This document shows positions 27,250 to 35,684 of a DNA stretch of 64,000 nt, one piece after another; the stretch's first letter is position 1, and the number at the start of each line of letters is the position of its first letter. The notes beneath the pieces are model-generated. The model was not told the DNA's origin and searched no databases. It saw only the letters and a program-made list of their open reading frames with translations. The DNA is from Candidatus Nitrosotenuis aquarius (GTDB lineage: Archaea > Thermoproteota > Nitrososphaeria > Nitrososphaerales > Nitrosopumilaceae), in contig NZ_CP024808.1 in assembly GCF_002787055.1 (NCBI RefSeq), positions 1,142,328 to 1,206,327 on the forward strand, in the 5' to 3' direction. The translations under genes were made by a program, and so were the position numbers.

Positions 27250-28026
27250 TTAAAATGTCAATGATCTTACTTTGGTTTTAATTTTTAGTTTCATAAGATT
27301 TTTTTCTAGTTGTTTCGTATCGCCAGATGAAAATACTCGTAGTGAGTTTTTTGTTGATGCAGAAAAAAATTTGTTATTTACAAGCTCAGTGGCCACCTGT
27401 ATAGATGGATCCAGAAACATTATTTTTGGAAATAATTTTTTCAAGATAGGCAACAAGAATGGGAGATGTGTGCTGGATAATGTAACAACATCGATGCTAT
27501 GTTGTAAGATTTTCTTTGTAAGTGTTTGATCAATTATTGCTTTACAATATTTTTTATCAGAAAGGAATTTGCCTGATTCTACAAGATCAATAAGCTTGCT
27601 TGCATCAATCATAATAACACAGATTTTTTTTACGAGATTTTTTTGTATGAATTTTTTTGTTTCCTTGCTTGTTATTATGGCCCTACTGCCCAATATTGCA
27701 ATAGAGTTTGTTTTTGTTTTATTTTGTGCATCAGCAATAGGGGGCAACACCCCCATGATGGTCTTATCATCAAACAAGCTAGGAAATAACAATGTAGGTG
27801 TGTTTGAACCAATCACAATTACACTTGGATTGAATTTTTTCTTTAGTGATTTTATAGTGTGTTTTATTATCTTCAATAGTTCGGCATTTGTTTTTGTTCC
27901 ATATGGATAGTTTTTTTGATCAGCAAAATAGATGACATCTACTTTGGTTGTTTTCATAATTGCTCTAACAATTGATAACGATCCTAGGCCAGAATCAAAG
28001 ACAACTACTTTCCTCATGACACCCAC
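27250..28026 (-). CDS. Glutamate/aspartate racemase-family protein lacking both catalytic cysteines
   Basis: A 258-residue homolog of MurI/RacE. The substrate-site motifs FDSGLGSLS (10-18) and NYPYGTK (39-45) are kept. The two cysteines that exchange the alpha proton are replaced by serine: S74 in GSNTPT (family ACNTAT) and S185 in SSTHLP (family GCTHYP). The fold is expected intact, but ordinary racemisation is not. Archaea of this group have no peptidoglycan, so D-glutamate for a wall is not the obvious need. The gene is more AT-rich and lysine-rich than its neighbours, which may mean transfer. A methionine three residues in could be the true start. Confidence 0.8.
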   Translation of the reverse strand: MGVMRKVVVFDSGLGSLSIVRAIMKTTKVDVIYFADQKNYPYGTKTNAELLKIIKHTIKSLKKKFNPSVIVIGSNTPTLLFPSLFDDKTIMGVLPPIADAQNKTKTNSIAILGSRAIITSKETKKFIQKNLVKKICVIMIDASKLIDLVESGKFLSDKKYCKAIIDQTLTKKILQHSIDVVTLSSTHLPFLLPILKKLFPKIMFLDPSIQVATELVNNKFFSASTKNSLRVFSSGDTKQLEKNLMKLKIKTKVRSLTF

Positions 28027-28123
28027 TACCTCCCTGAGGATTTACATTTTGTTAGCTAAATTTACTCTATAGTTGATTATTCTGCACTACCCCAATTAAG
28101 AATTAAATCCTAAACGGTTCCGC

Positions 28124-28774
28124 ATGACCGGCTTCGAGAAAAATTGGGCACGTCAGGACACTGCAAGTGTGGCAGACAGACTTCGAGACTCTGTTAAACC
28201 ACAGGGTGCATTGAAACCAAGAATTCAAACCGCAGTCAACAAACTGCAATTGCAAATCTCAAAAATGGATTCAATGTTAAACAAATTGCACGAACGTGAC
28301 GCTCAACTATTCAAACGAATCGTAGCTGCAATGCAACAGCATGACACCAGCGCAAGTCGTGTCTTATCAAACGAACTAGCTGAAATACGCAAAGTCACAA
28401 AGATGCTAGGCAATGCAAGAATGGCACTAGAGCAAGTACAGTTGCGCCTGACCACCATCCATGACCTGGGTGATGCTATGGTAGCAATAGGTCCAGCAAT
28501 GTCGACAATGAAGGGCCTCAAGTCCTCACTAGGACGCTTTATGCCAGAAGCAGATGCAGAGCTAAACTCTATGACACAAACACTCAGCGGTCTGATGATG
28601 GACTCACTGGCAGGCGATGCATTCAATGTCGGATCTGACATTTCAAGCGAAGAAACTGAAAAGATCTTGCAGGAAGCATCAGCAGTTGCTGAACAGCAAA
28701 TTGGCGACAGATTCCCATCTGTTCCTTCACCATCTGGACTTTCGTCCCAATCAAGCTCCTCTACTTACGAGTAG
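28124..28774 (+). CDS. cdvB: CdvB-family ESCRT-III-like cell division protein (paralog 1)
   Basis: A 216-residue Snf7/ESCRT-III protein. The basic N-terminal helices (KPQGALKPRIQTAVNKLQLQ) and the ELAEIRKVTKMLG segment are typical of thaumarchaeal CdvB. CdvB polymers constrict the membrane during division with CdvA and the ATPase CdvC. A C-terminal stretch SSEETEKILQEASAVAEQQ resembles the MIM-bearing helix that meets CdvC, followed by a Ser/Pro-rich tail. No CdvA or CdvC gene is adjacent. A paralog lies at 54639-55280. The gene is divergent from the racemase homolog. Confidence 0.93.
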   Translation: MTGFEKNWARQDTASVADRLRDSVKPQGALKPRIQTAVNKLQLQISKMDSMLNKLHERDAQLFKRIVAAMQQHDTSASRVLSNELAEIRKVTKMLGNARMALEQVQLRLTTIHDLGDAMVAIGPAMSTMKGLKSSLGRFMPEADAELNSMTQTLSGLMMDSLAGDAFNVGSDISSEETEKILQEASAVAEQQIGDRFPSVPSPSGLSSQSSSSTYE

Positions 28775-28788
28775 GTTGATCGGCGAAA

Positions 28789-28807
28789 TTCTTTTTGTTT
28801 CTTTAAT
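28789..28807 (+). terminator. T-rich terminator after cdvB
   Basis: A run TTCTTTTTGTTTCTTTAATT begins 14 nt after the cdvB stop, the form usual for archaeal intrinsic termination. It overlaps the tail of the convergent UDG gene. Confidence 0.4.
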
Positions 28808-29477
28808 TACACATGTTTTTTGCTAGTTTTTTAGCTGCAACAAATATAGAATTCCACTGATCCCACTGTAGCCTACCTGTCTGAGTGTTCTGCCTACTTG
28901 GATGATAACTACACACGACAACACAGTTTTGTGCATTCACCACATTCCCATGAGCAAACTTTGCCCTTTTTATGCCTAAAATCTTGCATACCGCATCAAA
29001 TGCAATTTTTCCTAGGCATACAATCACACGAATACTTTGTAAATATTCAATTTCTTTTTCTAGATAGATAGAACAGTTTTGCATTTCTTCTCCAGTGGGC
29101 TTGTTATCTGGAGGCGCACACCGAACTGCTGCTGTGATATAGCAATTAATTAGAAAAAACCCATCATTTAGATCTTGACTTGTCGGCTTTGTCGCAAGCT
29201 TATTCTCGTATAATACTTTGGCTACCCAATCACCTGAGCTGTCACCTGTAAACATTCTACCTGTCCTGTTTCCACCGTGCGCGGCAGGCGCTAGGCCAAC
29301 AATCAGTATCTCGGCATTGGCATCACCAAAACTTGGTAGCGGCCTACCCCAGTACACCTTGTCTGAGAACCGCCTGACTTTGGTTTTGGCAATTTCCCTA
29401 GTATAGTGATAGAGTCGCGGGCATTTTTTACATTTTATTACTTTGTCGTTTAACTCCAGTAATCTTGATTTTTTCAT
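28803..29477 (-). CDS. Family 5 (UDGb-type) uracil-DNA glycosylase
   Basis: A 224-residue iron-sulfur uracil-DNA glycosylase. Motif 1 GLAPAAHGGNRTGRMFTGD marks family 5, whose motif lacks the aspartate/glutamate of family 4. Cysteines in CKKCPRL near residue 16, plus C118 and C134 regions (VRCAPP, MQNCSIY), suit the 4Fe-4S site. Motif 2 is CSYHPSRQNTQTGRL. It removes uracil and other deaminated bases. The gene is convergent with cdvB. Confidence 0.9.
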   Translation of the reverse strand: MKKSRLLELNDKVIKCKKCPRLYHYTREIAKTKVRRFSDKVYWGRPLPSFGDANAEILIVGLAPAAHGGNRTGRMFTGDSSGDWVAKVLYENKLATKPTSQDLNDGFFLINCYITAAVRCAPPDNKPTGEEMQNCSIYLEKEIEYLQSIRVIVCLGKIAFDAVCKILGIKRAKFAHGNVVNAQNCVVVCSYHPSRQNTQTGRLQWDQWNSIFVAAKKLAKNMCN

Positions 29478-29479
29478 TG

Positions 29480-30244
29480 TCAGGCATATTGTCTGAATAG
29501 TTTTGATCTATTCATAGATATCACAAGTGCAAACCCAAGGACAATTATCAAAAATGGCACATAGAACTCAGGGAGGGATTTATCTGGAGAATATATCTCA
29601 CCCCAAGTGTCCGGTGTAGAGATCTCGCCGTCGGAAGACAGTTGGATTGGATATGAATAGTATTTTTGAGTATGAGCGTCATAAACTAGAAAATAAAATC
29701 CATAAATGTTATTTCTTCCTATCAAGTCGGTTGGAATTCTGAACTCGTAGCTTGCATGCGGCACGCCTGAGTATCTGTCATTTTGATCAGAAGTTCCACC
29801 TATTGCTATAAGATCAGGATGGTTTTCTACTTGCTTGAATTCTTCTTTCTGATCCCCCTGCAGTGTCACAGCAGTACTACTGCCAAGTATTGCCGTAAAA
29901 CAACGATCATCAGAGTCCGGAATTGTATTTTTATCATTTTTTGAGTCAAAACATATTGTTGCATAGTCCAAATTTTTATCCAGTGACTCATCCGTTACTA
30001 CATCAATGAAAAAATAAACATAGTTTTCTTGATGTGCAGATCGCAATATGATGTTCTTGTTTTGGTTTTCATACCAGTATGTATTTAGGCTTGATTGTTT
30101 CCATTCCTGCTCAAAGGTCCATTTACCATCAAAGATGATTTTATTCATGGTCCCAGAAAGTGTGATTTGGATGGACTCCTCTGCATCTGCAAAAACAGAT
30201 CCAAATCCAATCAACAATACAAGTATTGATACGAGTTCTATCAT
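29480..30244 (-). CDS. Exported protein with C-terminal membrane anchor, beta-rich (DOMON/CBM9-like)
   Basis: An exported protein of about 254 residues from the ATG at 30242-30244. That start leaves a clean signal peptide (MIELVSILVLLIGFGSVFADA) and places a TTTTTATT promoter element about 25-30 nt upstream; an open frame to 30307 exists but its first 21 residues are not signal-like. The body is beta-rich with IIFDGKWTFEQEW and an ATICFD segment, like DOMON/CBM9-type sugar or haem-binding folds. A final helix (VPFLIIVLGFALVISM) with basic residues after it anchors it. Function unknown. Its last gene base lies two bases from the UDG start. Confidence 0.7.
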   Translation of the reverse strand: MIELVSILVLLIGFGSVFADAEESIQITLSGTMNKIIFDGKWTFEQEWKQSSLNTYWYENQNKNIILRSAHQENYVYFFIDVVTDESLDKNLDYATICFDSKNDKNTIPDSDDRCFTAILGSSTAVTLQGDQKEEFKQVENHPDLIAIGGTSDQNDRYSGVPHASYEFRIPTDLIGRNNIYGFYFLVYDAHTQKYYSYPIQLSSDGEISTPDTWGEIYSPDKSLPEFYVPFLIIVLGFALVISMNRSKLFRQYA

Positions 30245-30375
30245 ATTTCCGTCATGCGGCATATTTGAATAAAAACTACTTAGTCGTATTTCAATATACC
30301 AACACACGCGAATTCAAGGTGATTTTTGCCAAAAATTACCAATTTGGAGCTATTTGTCAATAAAAAATTCCATCA

Positions 30376-30385
30376 TTTCTATATA
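30376..30385 (+). promoter_or_regulatory. TATA box for the exported 228-aa protein
   Basis: TTTCTATATA sits about 23-32 nt upstream of the ATG at 30408, a near-ideal archaeal TATA box for a leaderless or short-leader transcript. Confidence 0.6.
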
Positions 30386-30407
30386 CAGGAATTGGATCTG
30401 ATGAATA

Positions 30408-31094
30408 ATGAAAACTAGTAGGAATACTCTATTTCTTGGAGTTGCCTTAGCAGTAGTTGCAGGAATGTTCACAGCCAATGTTTCAGGCTTAATGAGTATC
30501 AGCCCAGTCCAAGTATCAACTAATACACAGACTGGTGCTTACATGATGGGACATGTTGAAACTATACTAAGAGATTCTGAAGGAAATGTTAAAGAGTATA
30601 GACAAAGCGACAACGTGATTACCAATGTTGGTGAGAACTGTGTTGCCAAGCTCTTGTTCCAAGATGACGGCGCAGGTGCTGGTCTAGGTTCTGGTACAGG
30701 CACAGGTGCATGCACAGGTGCACTGAGTCAACCATGGCATGTAATTGCTATTGGTGTAGGTACTACAGCTGCAAACGGCACAGATGTTGTTTTGGGCACG
30801 GAACTAACTTCACCAGCAGGACTTGCAAGGGGAGTAGCTACAACCAAAACATGGACAAACTCAACAGGAACAGCAGGTAATACAGCTGCCACAGTAGTTC
30901 TGGCTAAGACATTTAGCAATACAGGATCTTCTGTTTCAGTTTCCGAGTCTGGATTGTTCAACAGCACTACTGTAGCTGGAAGCGGATTGTTTGCAAGACA
31001 ACAATTTACTGGAATCACAGTAGGTAACGGCGACTCTTTGACAGTACAGTGGACTATCAACATAGGCGGAACTCAGTTCAACCTAGCACAATAG
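30408..31094 (+). CDS. Exported Gly/Thr-rich beta protein, phage-fibre-like C-terminus
   Basis: A 228-residue protein with a signal peptide (GVALAVVAGMFTANVSG, residues 11-27). The mature part has one Cys pair (C77 and C102 regions), a Gly/Ala-rich stretch and a beta-rich end with FARQQFTGITVGNGDSLTV. Such LFARQ-F-x-(3)-V-x-(3)-DSLTV-x-W endings remind me of virion or tail-fibre structural proteins, but that is recognition by eye only. It has a strong TATA box and a clear T-rich terminator, so it is probably a single, well-expressed gene for a surface component. Function unknown. Confidence 0.7.
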   Translation: MKTSRNTLFLGVALAVVAGMFTANVSGLMSISPVQVSTNTQTGAYMMGHVETILRDSEGNVKEYRQSDNVITNVGENCVAKLLFQDDGAGAGLGSGTGTGACTGALSQPWHVIAIGVGTTAANGTDVVLGTELTSPAGLARGVATTKTWTNSTGTAGNTAATVVLAKTFSNTGSSVSVSESGLFNSTTVAGSGLFARQQFTGITVGNGDSLTVQWTINIGGTQFNLAQ

Positions 31095-31101
31095 TCACAT
31101 A

Positions 31102-31119
31102 TTTTTTCTTTTTATTTTT
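31102..31119 (+). terminator. T-rich terminator after the exported 228-aa gene
   Basis: ATTTTTTCTTTTTATTTTT begins 7 nt past the stop codon; an archaeal-type oligo-T terminator. Confidence 0.5.
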
Positions 31120-31142
31120 GATATCTCGAGCTAGTCAAGTGA

Positions 31143-31907
31143 CTAGTTCTTTTTGGCCTTTCTGTATCCATGGCTAAATGTCTTATCATAGAGCTTGGAA
31201 TATTCATACGACTTGGGCTGTATCACATCACCAATTATAACAATTGCAGTTCGCGTAATTTTTTGCGCCCAGACCTTTTTGGTTATGTCTTCTAGTGTTC
31301 CTGTAATGATTTTTTGGTCCGGCCAGCTTGCCCTGTACACAACGGCCGCAGGCGTAGTTTTTGGATAACCCCCCTTGATTGCCTCCTTTACTATGTCAGA
31401 TAGCAAATGCACACTCAGATAGAAAATCATGGTGGACTTGTGCTTGGCCAGTTCAGATATTTGCTCTTCCTTTGGCACCTTGGTGCGCTTTTCTGCGCGT
31501 GTTATAATCATAGTTTGAGTAACACCCGGCAGTGTCAGCTGCAATCCCAAAGCGGCAGATGAGGCCAAAAACGACGTCACGCCTGGAATCACAACACACT
31601 CTATTCCTTCTTTTTGCAAATTGTCTGTCTGCTCGCGAATGGCACCATAAATTGCAGGATCGCCGTCGTGGAGTCGTATTGTAAGTTTTTTTTGGATGGC
31701 GCCTTGCTTTAGGATCTCAAATATTTCTTCGCGCACTAGGCCAGCTGCGTCGTGCATCTTTGCCTTTTTGCAAATCTTCAGTATTGCATCCGGAATCAAA
31801 GAACCAGAATACACCACAATGTCTGCCCTTTGCAGTAATTTTTTTGCCTTGACTGTTATGAGATCGGGGTCGCCTGGGCCGCACCCAACAAAGTAAACCC
31901 TAGACAC
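31143..31907 (-). CDS. cobM: Precorrin-4 / cobalt-precorrin-4 C11-methyltransferase
   Basis: A 254-residue SAM-dependent tetrapyrrole methylase of corrin-ring synthesis. The family start VYFVGCGPGDPDLITVKA and the following VYSGSLIP identify CobM/CbiF. The second signature, RLHDGDPAIYGA with a proline loop, is intact. It overlaps cobI by 8 nt at its start, so the two are translated together. Members of this phylum are known cobalamin makers, and the anaerobic (cobalt-early) pathway is expected. Confidence 0.93.
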   Translation of the reverse strand: MSRVYFVGCGPGDPDLITVKAKKLLQRADIVVYSGSLIPDAILKICKKAKMHDAAGLVREEIFEILKQGAIQKKLTIRLHDGDPAIYGAIREQTDNLQKEGIECVVIPGVTSFLASSAALGLQLTLPGVTQTMIITRAEKRTKVPKEEQISELAKHKSTMIFYLSVHLLSDIVKEAIKGGYPKTTPAAVVYRASWPDQKIITGTLEDITKKVWAQKITRTAIVIIGDVIQPKSYEYSKLYDKTFSHGYRKAKKN

Positions 31908-32622
31908 GCTTTACCACCATTATGGAAAAATATTTTGTAGTCATGGTATTTTCGTTTACCTCGCCTAGCGTCATTTTGCGGACTATTTCATTTGGTGTTC
32001 CCAAGTCTTGGCCTATTGCAAATATTGAATTATCTGAAAAGCCAGCCTCCTTGAGTAATTTTATTACCTGATCAAAATATCTGCCATCCTTGAGAAATAT
32101 CATAGTGTCACAGTTCCTTGCTGTCTCTTTAACTCGCGACAGATCATAACAAGATGGGATTACCGCCATGGTCTCCGCTCCTTCTGCCAGACTTATTCCG
32201 GCCTTTGATGCAAACGTAAACATCGATACTATTCCAGGAATGACATTGATCTTGATGTTCGGATATTTTGTCTGCAATTCCCGATGTAGGTAAATCCAGG
32301 TGCTGTACAGGTACGGGTCGCCCACTGTCAGATATACGACCTTTTTTCCCTCCATGACTTTATTGGCTAAAATTTTCGTGTTTTTCTCCCAGGTTGTTTC
32401 AAGTGTGTCCTTGTCCTTTACCATTGGAAAGACCAGATTCACAATTTCTGGCATTTTTGATTTATCTAGTAGTGATTCTACTACCGAAAGCGCAATGCTT
32501 GGCTTGTCTTCTTTTGCAGTGGGACACGCAATGATTTCTGCGTCTTGAATTGCCTTTACTCCTTTGACTGTAAGCAGCTCAGGATCGCCAGGCCCGCATC
32601 CAACACAAATCAAGTCATGCAT
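31900..32622 (-). CDS. cobI: Precorrin-2 / cobalt-factor II C20-methyltransferase
   Basis: A 240-residue tetrapyrrole methylase. ICVGCGPGDPELLTVKGVKAI is the family N-terminus (split here as GCGPGDPELLTVKG), TVGDPYLYSTW is the SAM-site loop, and the C-terminal EIVRKMTLGEV matches CobI/CbiL. It acts two steps before CobM in corrin methylation. It lies between cbiT (35-nt gap) and cobM (8-nt overlap). Confidence 0.92.
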   Translation of the reverse strand: MHDLICVGCGPGDPELLTVKGVKAIQDAEIIACPTAKEDKPSIALSVVESLLDKSKMPEIVNLVFPMVKDKDTLETTWEKNTKILANKVMEGKKVVYLTVGDPYLYSTWIYLHRELQTKYPNIKINVIPGIVSMFTFASKAGISLAEGAETMAVIPSCYDLSRVKETARNCDTMIFLKDGRYFDQVIKLLKEAGFSDNSIFAIGQDLGTPNEIVRKMTLGEVNENTMTTKYFSIMVVKRV

Positions 32623-32657
32623 GTAAGACCAAAAAATTTTCCTAGTTAAAAGCGAAT

Positions 32658-33248
32658 CTAGGTCTTTGTTGCAGAAATTATTGTCACCGGATTTCTTGCA
32701 AGCATCATTGTTCCGGTGCTGGTCTTTTTGCTTTTGGATATTGTGACTTGAATAATATCAACATCAGATAATCCCAGCTTGTATATTACATCCAGCACAG
32801 CATACAGGGTTTCAATCAGTATTACTCCGATTACTATTCTTGCACCTGGCTTTAGTTTATCATTGCACAATGTTACAATATCCTTGGTGTCGCCTCCCGT
32901 TCCCCCGATGAAGATTGCGTCAGCTGGTGGTAATTCTGGGATTTTCTGCTTGGCATCAGATAGTATTAGCTCCACATTTGCAACTCCAAATTTGTCAAGG
33001 TTTTTTCCGGTAAGCTCTATTGCGTTTTTGTCAATGTCTATTGCGTAAATTTTGCCGGACTTCCCTATTTGGATGCCGGCCTCTACTGTTATGGAGCCAC
33101 TGCCGCACCCAATGTCATAGACAGTATCCCCCTCTGACAGCCGTGCCTTGCTGATCTGTATTGCGCGCACCTCTTCTTTTGTTATTGGGACATCTTCTGT
33201 TCTGAAAAATTCCTCGTCAGGTATTCCGTGGGTCTTGTGGTTCCACAT
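32658..33248 (-). CDS. cbiT: Cobalt-precorrin-6B C15-methyltransferase (decarboxylating)
   Basis: A 196-residue Rossmann methyltransferase. The N-terminal GIPDEEFFRTEDVPITKEEVRA and SAM motif VYDIGCGSGSITVEA (about residues 43-57) are diagnostic of CbiT. It methylates C15 and removes the acetate carboxyl of ring C; the C5 methylase CbiE is a separate gene not seen here. First corrin gene of the run and one base from the upstream membrane protein. Confidence 0.93.
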   Translation of the reverse strand: MWNHKTHGIPDEEFFRTEDVPITKEEVRAIQISKARLSEGDTVYDIGCGSGSITVEAGIQIGKSGKIYAIDIDKNAIELTGKNLDKFGVANVELILSDAKQKIPELPPADAIFIGGTGGDTKDIVTLCNDKLKPGARIVIGVILIETLYAVLDVIYKLGLSDVDIIQVTISKSKKTSTGTMMLARNPVTIISATKT

Positions 33249-33249
33249 G

Positions 33250-33669
33250 TTAAATTGGGTTTAGCGGGGCAGCGCCGGTTGCCGGCAGGTGTACCAGTGT
33301 ATATGATAAAATCCACATGAACAAGTACAAGAACACGTACGTTCCCATGCCTGTAGTCACTAGTTTTTTCCTATCAGAGGATGGTAGGCCTATCTTCATG
33401 CTTTTGCCAATTACGGCAGATGCAATAAACACTATAATCATAAATCCAATTGAGGCCCATCTTCGCTCCTCGCCCTCGATTGACTCGAAGAGAAATGTCG
33501 CAATCACGCCGCCAATTGCAGCCATCCCTATTCGTATCCAGAATAATTTGTCCAATAGTTTTTTGCGCCTGTCAAGCTCGTCTTGGCTGTCTGTTGGCGA
33601 TGCGACCTCTGGTTTTTTATCGTCAGCAGGATCCGAAGGATTTGGCGATTTCTTTTTTGGATGCTTCAA
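33250..33669 (-). CDS. EMC6-like small membrane protein
   Basis: A 139-residue protein with a polar, Pro/Lys-rich N-terminus (1-35) and three hydrophobic helices at about 46-63, 73-92 and 107-126. The first has KLFWIRIGMAAIGGVIATFL, which resembles archaeal EMC6-like proteins, a proposed relative of a subunit of the ER membrane complex. I make this match from memory of the family and hold it loosely. It is one base upstream of cbiT, which may be coincidence, and divergent from rqcH. Confidence 0.6.
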   Translation of the reverse strand: MKHPKKKSPNPSDPADDKKPEVASPTDSQDELDRRKKLLDKLFWIRIGMAAIGGVIATFLFESIEGEERRWASIGFMIIVFIASAVIGKSMKIGLPSSDRKKLVTTGMGTYVFLYLFMWILSYTLVHLPATGAAPLNPI

Positions 33670-33755
33670 TGAAATTTCTAAGGGTGACTCGAGCAGGTCT
33701 GGTTTAAAACGTTTGGTCGCACTCAGTTCATTAGTGGAGCACGGCTGGGATATAC

Positions 33756-35684
33756 ATGGGACTAGCTGGAATAGAGCTTGCGTTTTTGGTCAAGGACATT
33801 GCTGAGAAAACTCGAGATTACTATGTCAACAACATTTATTCAATAAACCAGAACAGTGTACTGTTCAAGCTGCACCATCCCGAAAAGCCTGACTTGTTCT
33901 TGGTGGTCTCGTCAATTGGGATGTGGTTTACTGGAATTAAAATCGAGGCATTAGAGGAAAACAAGCTTGTAAAAAGGCTGCGCGATGATCTCTTGCGGCT
34001 AAAGCTGGTTAAAATAGAGCAGATTGGCGTTGAGCGAATCGCATATCTGACGTTTTCCGGATTTGACAAAGAGTTTGTCCTGATTTGCGAGTTTTTTGGT
34101 GACGGAAATATTTTGCTTTGCAACAAAGACCTCAAGGTTTTGGCACTACTTCATTCAATACAGGTGCGACACAGGGAGCTCCGTGTAGGTACAATCTATA
34201 CACCTCCACCGCAAAAAGGCCTCAACATTTTTGAAATCAGTCCAGAGAATTTTGCCGAATTAAAATCAATTACGACGCCGATTGCAAAATGGTTTGGCAG
34301 AACATTCGGCCTGCCGACAAAATATGCAGAGGAAATACTGCGCACGGCAAATGTAAGTCCTGATCTTGCTGCAAACGCAGTCACGGATCAAAACATTGCA
34401 GATTTGGTGTCAGCTGCAAAAACCCTAATTGATACAATAATTTCCGGCAACCACACGCCTACAATTGTAAAAACAGAAGACGGTCTAGACGTGTATCCAG
34501 TTTCCGTTGCAATACCAAATTCTGAGCAAGAGCCGGCCCCAAGCTTCATGGAAGGCCTAGACAGAATATTCTCAAAGATAATACTGGAAAAGGGTAAGGA
34601 GATAAAATCCGGCTCGTTGGACAAAAAAATTGCAGACATCCAGTCCACAATAGACGAGCAAAGCAGGGCAATATCGCTGGTAAAGGAAAAGGCAGAAAAG
34701 ATCTCCAGCGTAGCAAAATCCCTGTACACATTTTCCTCTCATGGTATAACAAACATCATGGATCCCGCGGCATCTGAAATCCTAAAGTCACAAAACGCAG
34801 AACTAGTCAAGGACAGGGGAATATTGTTCCTCAAAATAGACGACGAAAAAATCCAGATAAGGGCAGACTCATCATTTCCTGCACTAGCATCCACTTTATT
34901 TAACGAGGCAAAGAGGCAGTCTTCTGCAATAGAATCAATTGAGTCACTGAGAAGAAAAAATCAAAAGGAGATTGACAAGCTCAGGTCCAAGTCGCAAGAG
35001 ACCAAAAAGGCAGTCTTCTTTACGGAATTTAAGAAAAAGGAGTGGTTTGAGAGGTACAGATGGTTTTACACCTCTGACGGCCTGCTGGCAATCGGCGGCA
35101 GGGACTCGTCATCAAACTCTGCCATAATACGAAAGCAGCTTGCAAAAAACGACAAGGTCTTTCATGCAGAGATCTTTGGCTCGCCTTTTTTTGTTCTAAA
35201 GGATGTTCCAGAGTCGTTGCCGTTTGATTCACTAAACGAAGTAGCTCAGGCGACTGTCTGCTTTAGTCGGGCATGGCGCGAGGCAATGTACGGCATGAGC
35301 GCATACTGGATAAATCCGGATCAGGTAAAAAAGGCGGCACCAAGCGGACAGTTCCTCTCCAGAGGATCGTTTGTCTTGGAAGGCCACAAAAATTTCATCA
35401 AGGCGCCAAACCTGAAGCTGGCAGTTGGGATATTGTATCACGATGAGCGATACATCATAATGTGCGGCCCCCCAGAGCCTGTCAAAAAAATCTGTATCTG
35501 TTATGCAGTAATAGAACCTGGACTAGATGAAATGACAGAATGCGCAAAGAGATTGCGAGTGGAATTCATCAAATTGCAGGAAGACATTGCAAAACAGTTC
35601 ACCATTGACGATTTTGTGCGGGCGCTTCCTGCAGGCGAGAGCCACATTACGGAATCAGGCAACAGCAAAGTTGAATCGCCCTAG
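33756..35684 (+). CDS. rqcH: RqcH / NFACT-family ribosome quality control protein
   Basis: A 642-residue homolog of Rqc2/NEMF and bacterial RqcH, which binds stalled 50S subunits with peptidyl-tRNA and adds a C-terminal tail to the nascent chain. The NFACT-N domain starts at GLAGIELAFLVKDI and includes FFGDGNILLCN; a helix-hairpin-helix region is near 190-220; a coiled coil covers about 285-430; the NFACT-R domain has WFERYRWFYTSDGLLAIGGRD near 425-445. It overlaps the next gene by 14 nt. Confidence 0.93.
   Translation: MGLAGIELAFLVKDIAEKTRDYYVNNIYSINQNSVLFKLHHPEKPDLFLVVSSIGMWFTGIKIEALEENKLVKRLRDDLLRLKLVKIEQIGVERIAYLTFSGFDKEFVLICEFFGDGNILLCNKDLKVLALLHSIQVRHRELRVGTIYTPPPQKGLNIFEISPENFAELKSITTPIAKWFGRTFGLPTKYAEEILRTANVSPDLAANAVTDQNIADLVSAAKTLIDTIISGNHTPTIVKTEDGLDVYPVSVAIPNSEQEPAPSFMEGLDRIFSKIILEKGKEIKSGSLDKKIADIQSTIDEQSRAISLVKEKAEKISSVAKSLYTFSSHGITNIMDPAASEILKSQNAELVKDRGILFLKIDDEKIQIRADSSFPALASTLFNEAKRQSSAIESIESLRRKNQKEIDKLRSKSQETKKAVFFTEFKKKEWFERYRWFYTSDGLLAIGGRDSSSNSAIIRKQLAKNDKVFHAEIFGSPFFVLKDVPESLPFDSLNEVAQATVCFSRAWREAMYGMSAYWINPDQVKKAAPSGQFLSRGSFVLEGHKNFIKAPNLKLAVGILYHDERYIIMCGPPEPVKKICICYAVIEPGLDEMTECAKRLRVEFIKLQEDIAKQFTIDDFVRALPAGESHITESGNSKVESP

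Noticed and set aside
30248-30307. Longer N-terminus for the exported anchored protein
   Set aside because: The first 21 residues break the signal-peptide form, and the TATA-like element falls within them.
35587-35670. Earlier ATG for the Mut7-C gene inside rqcH
   Set aside because: The extra 28 residues are unlike the family; TTG at 35671 gives the normal N-terminus.
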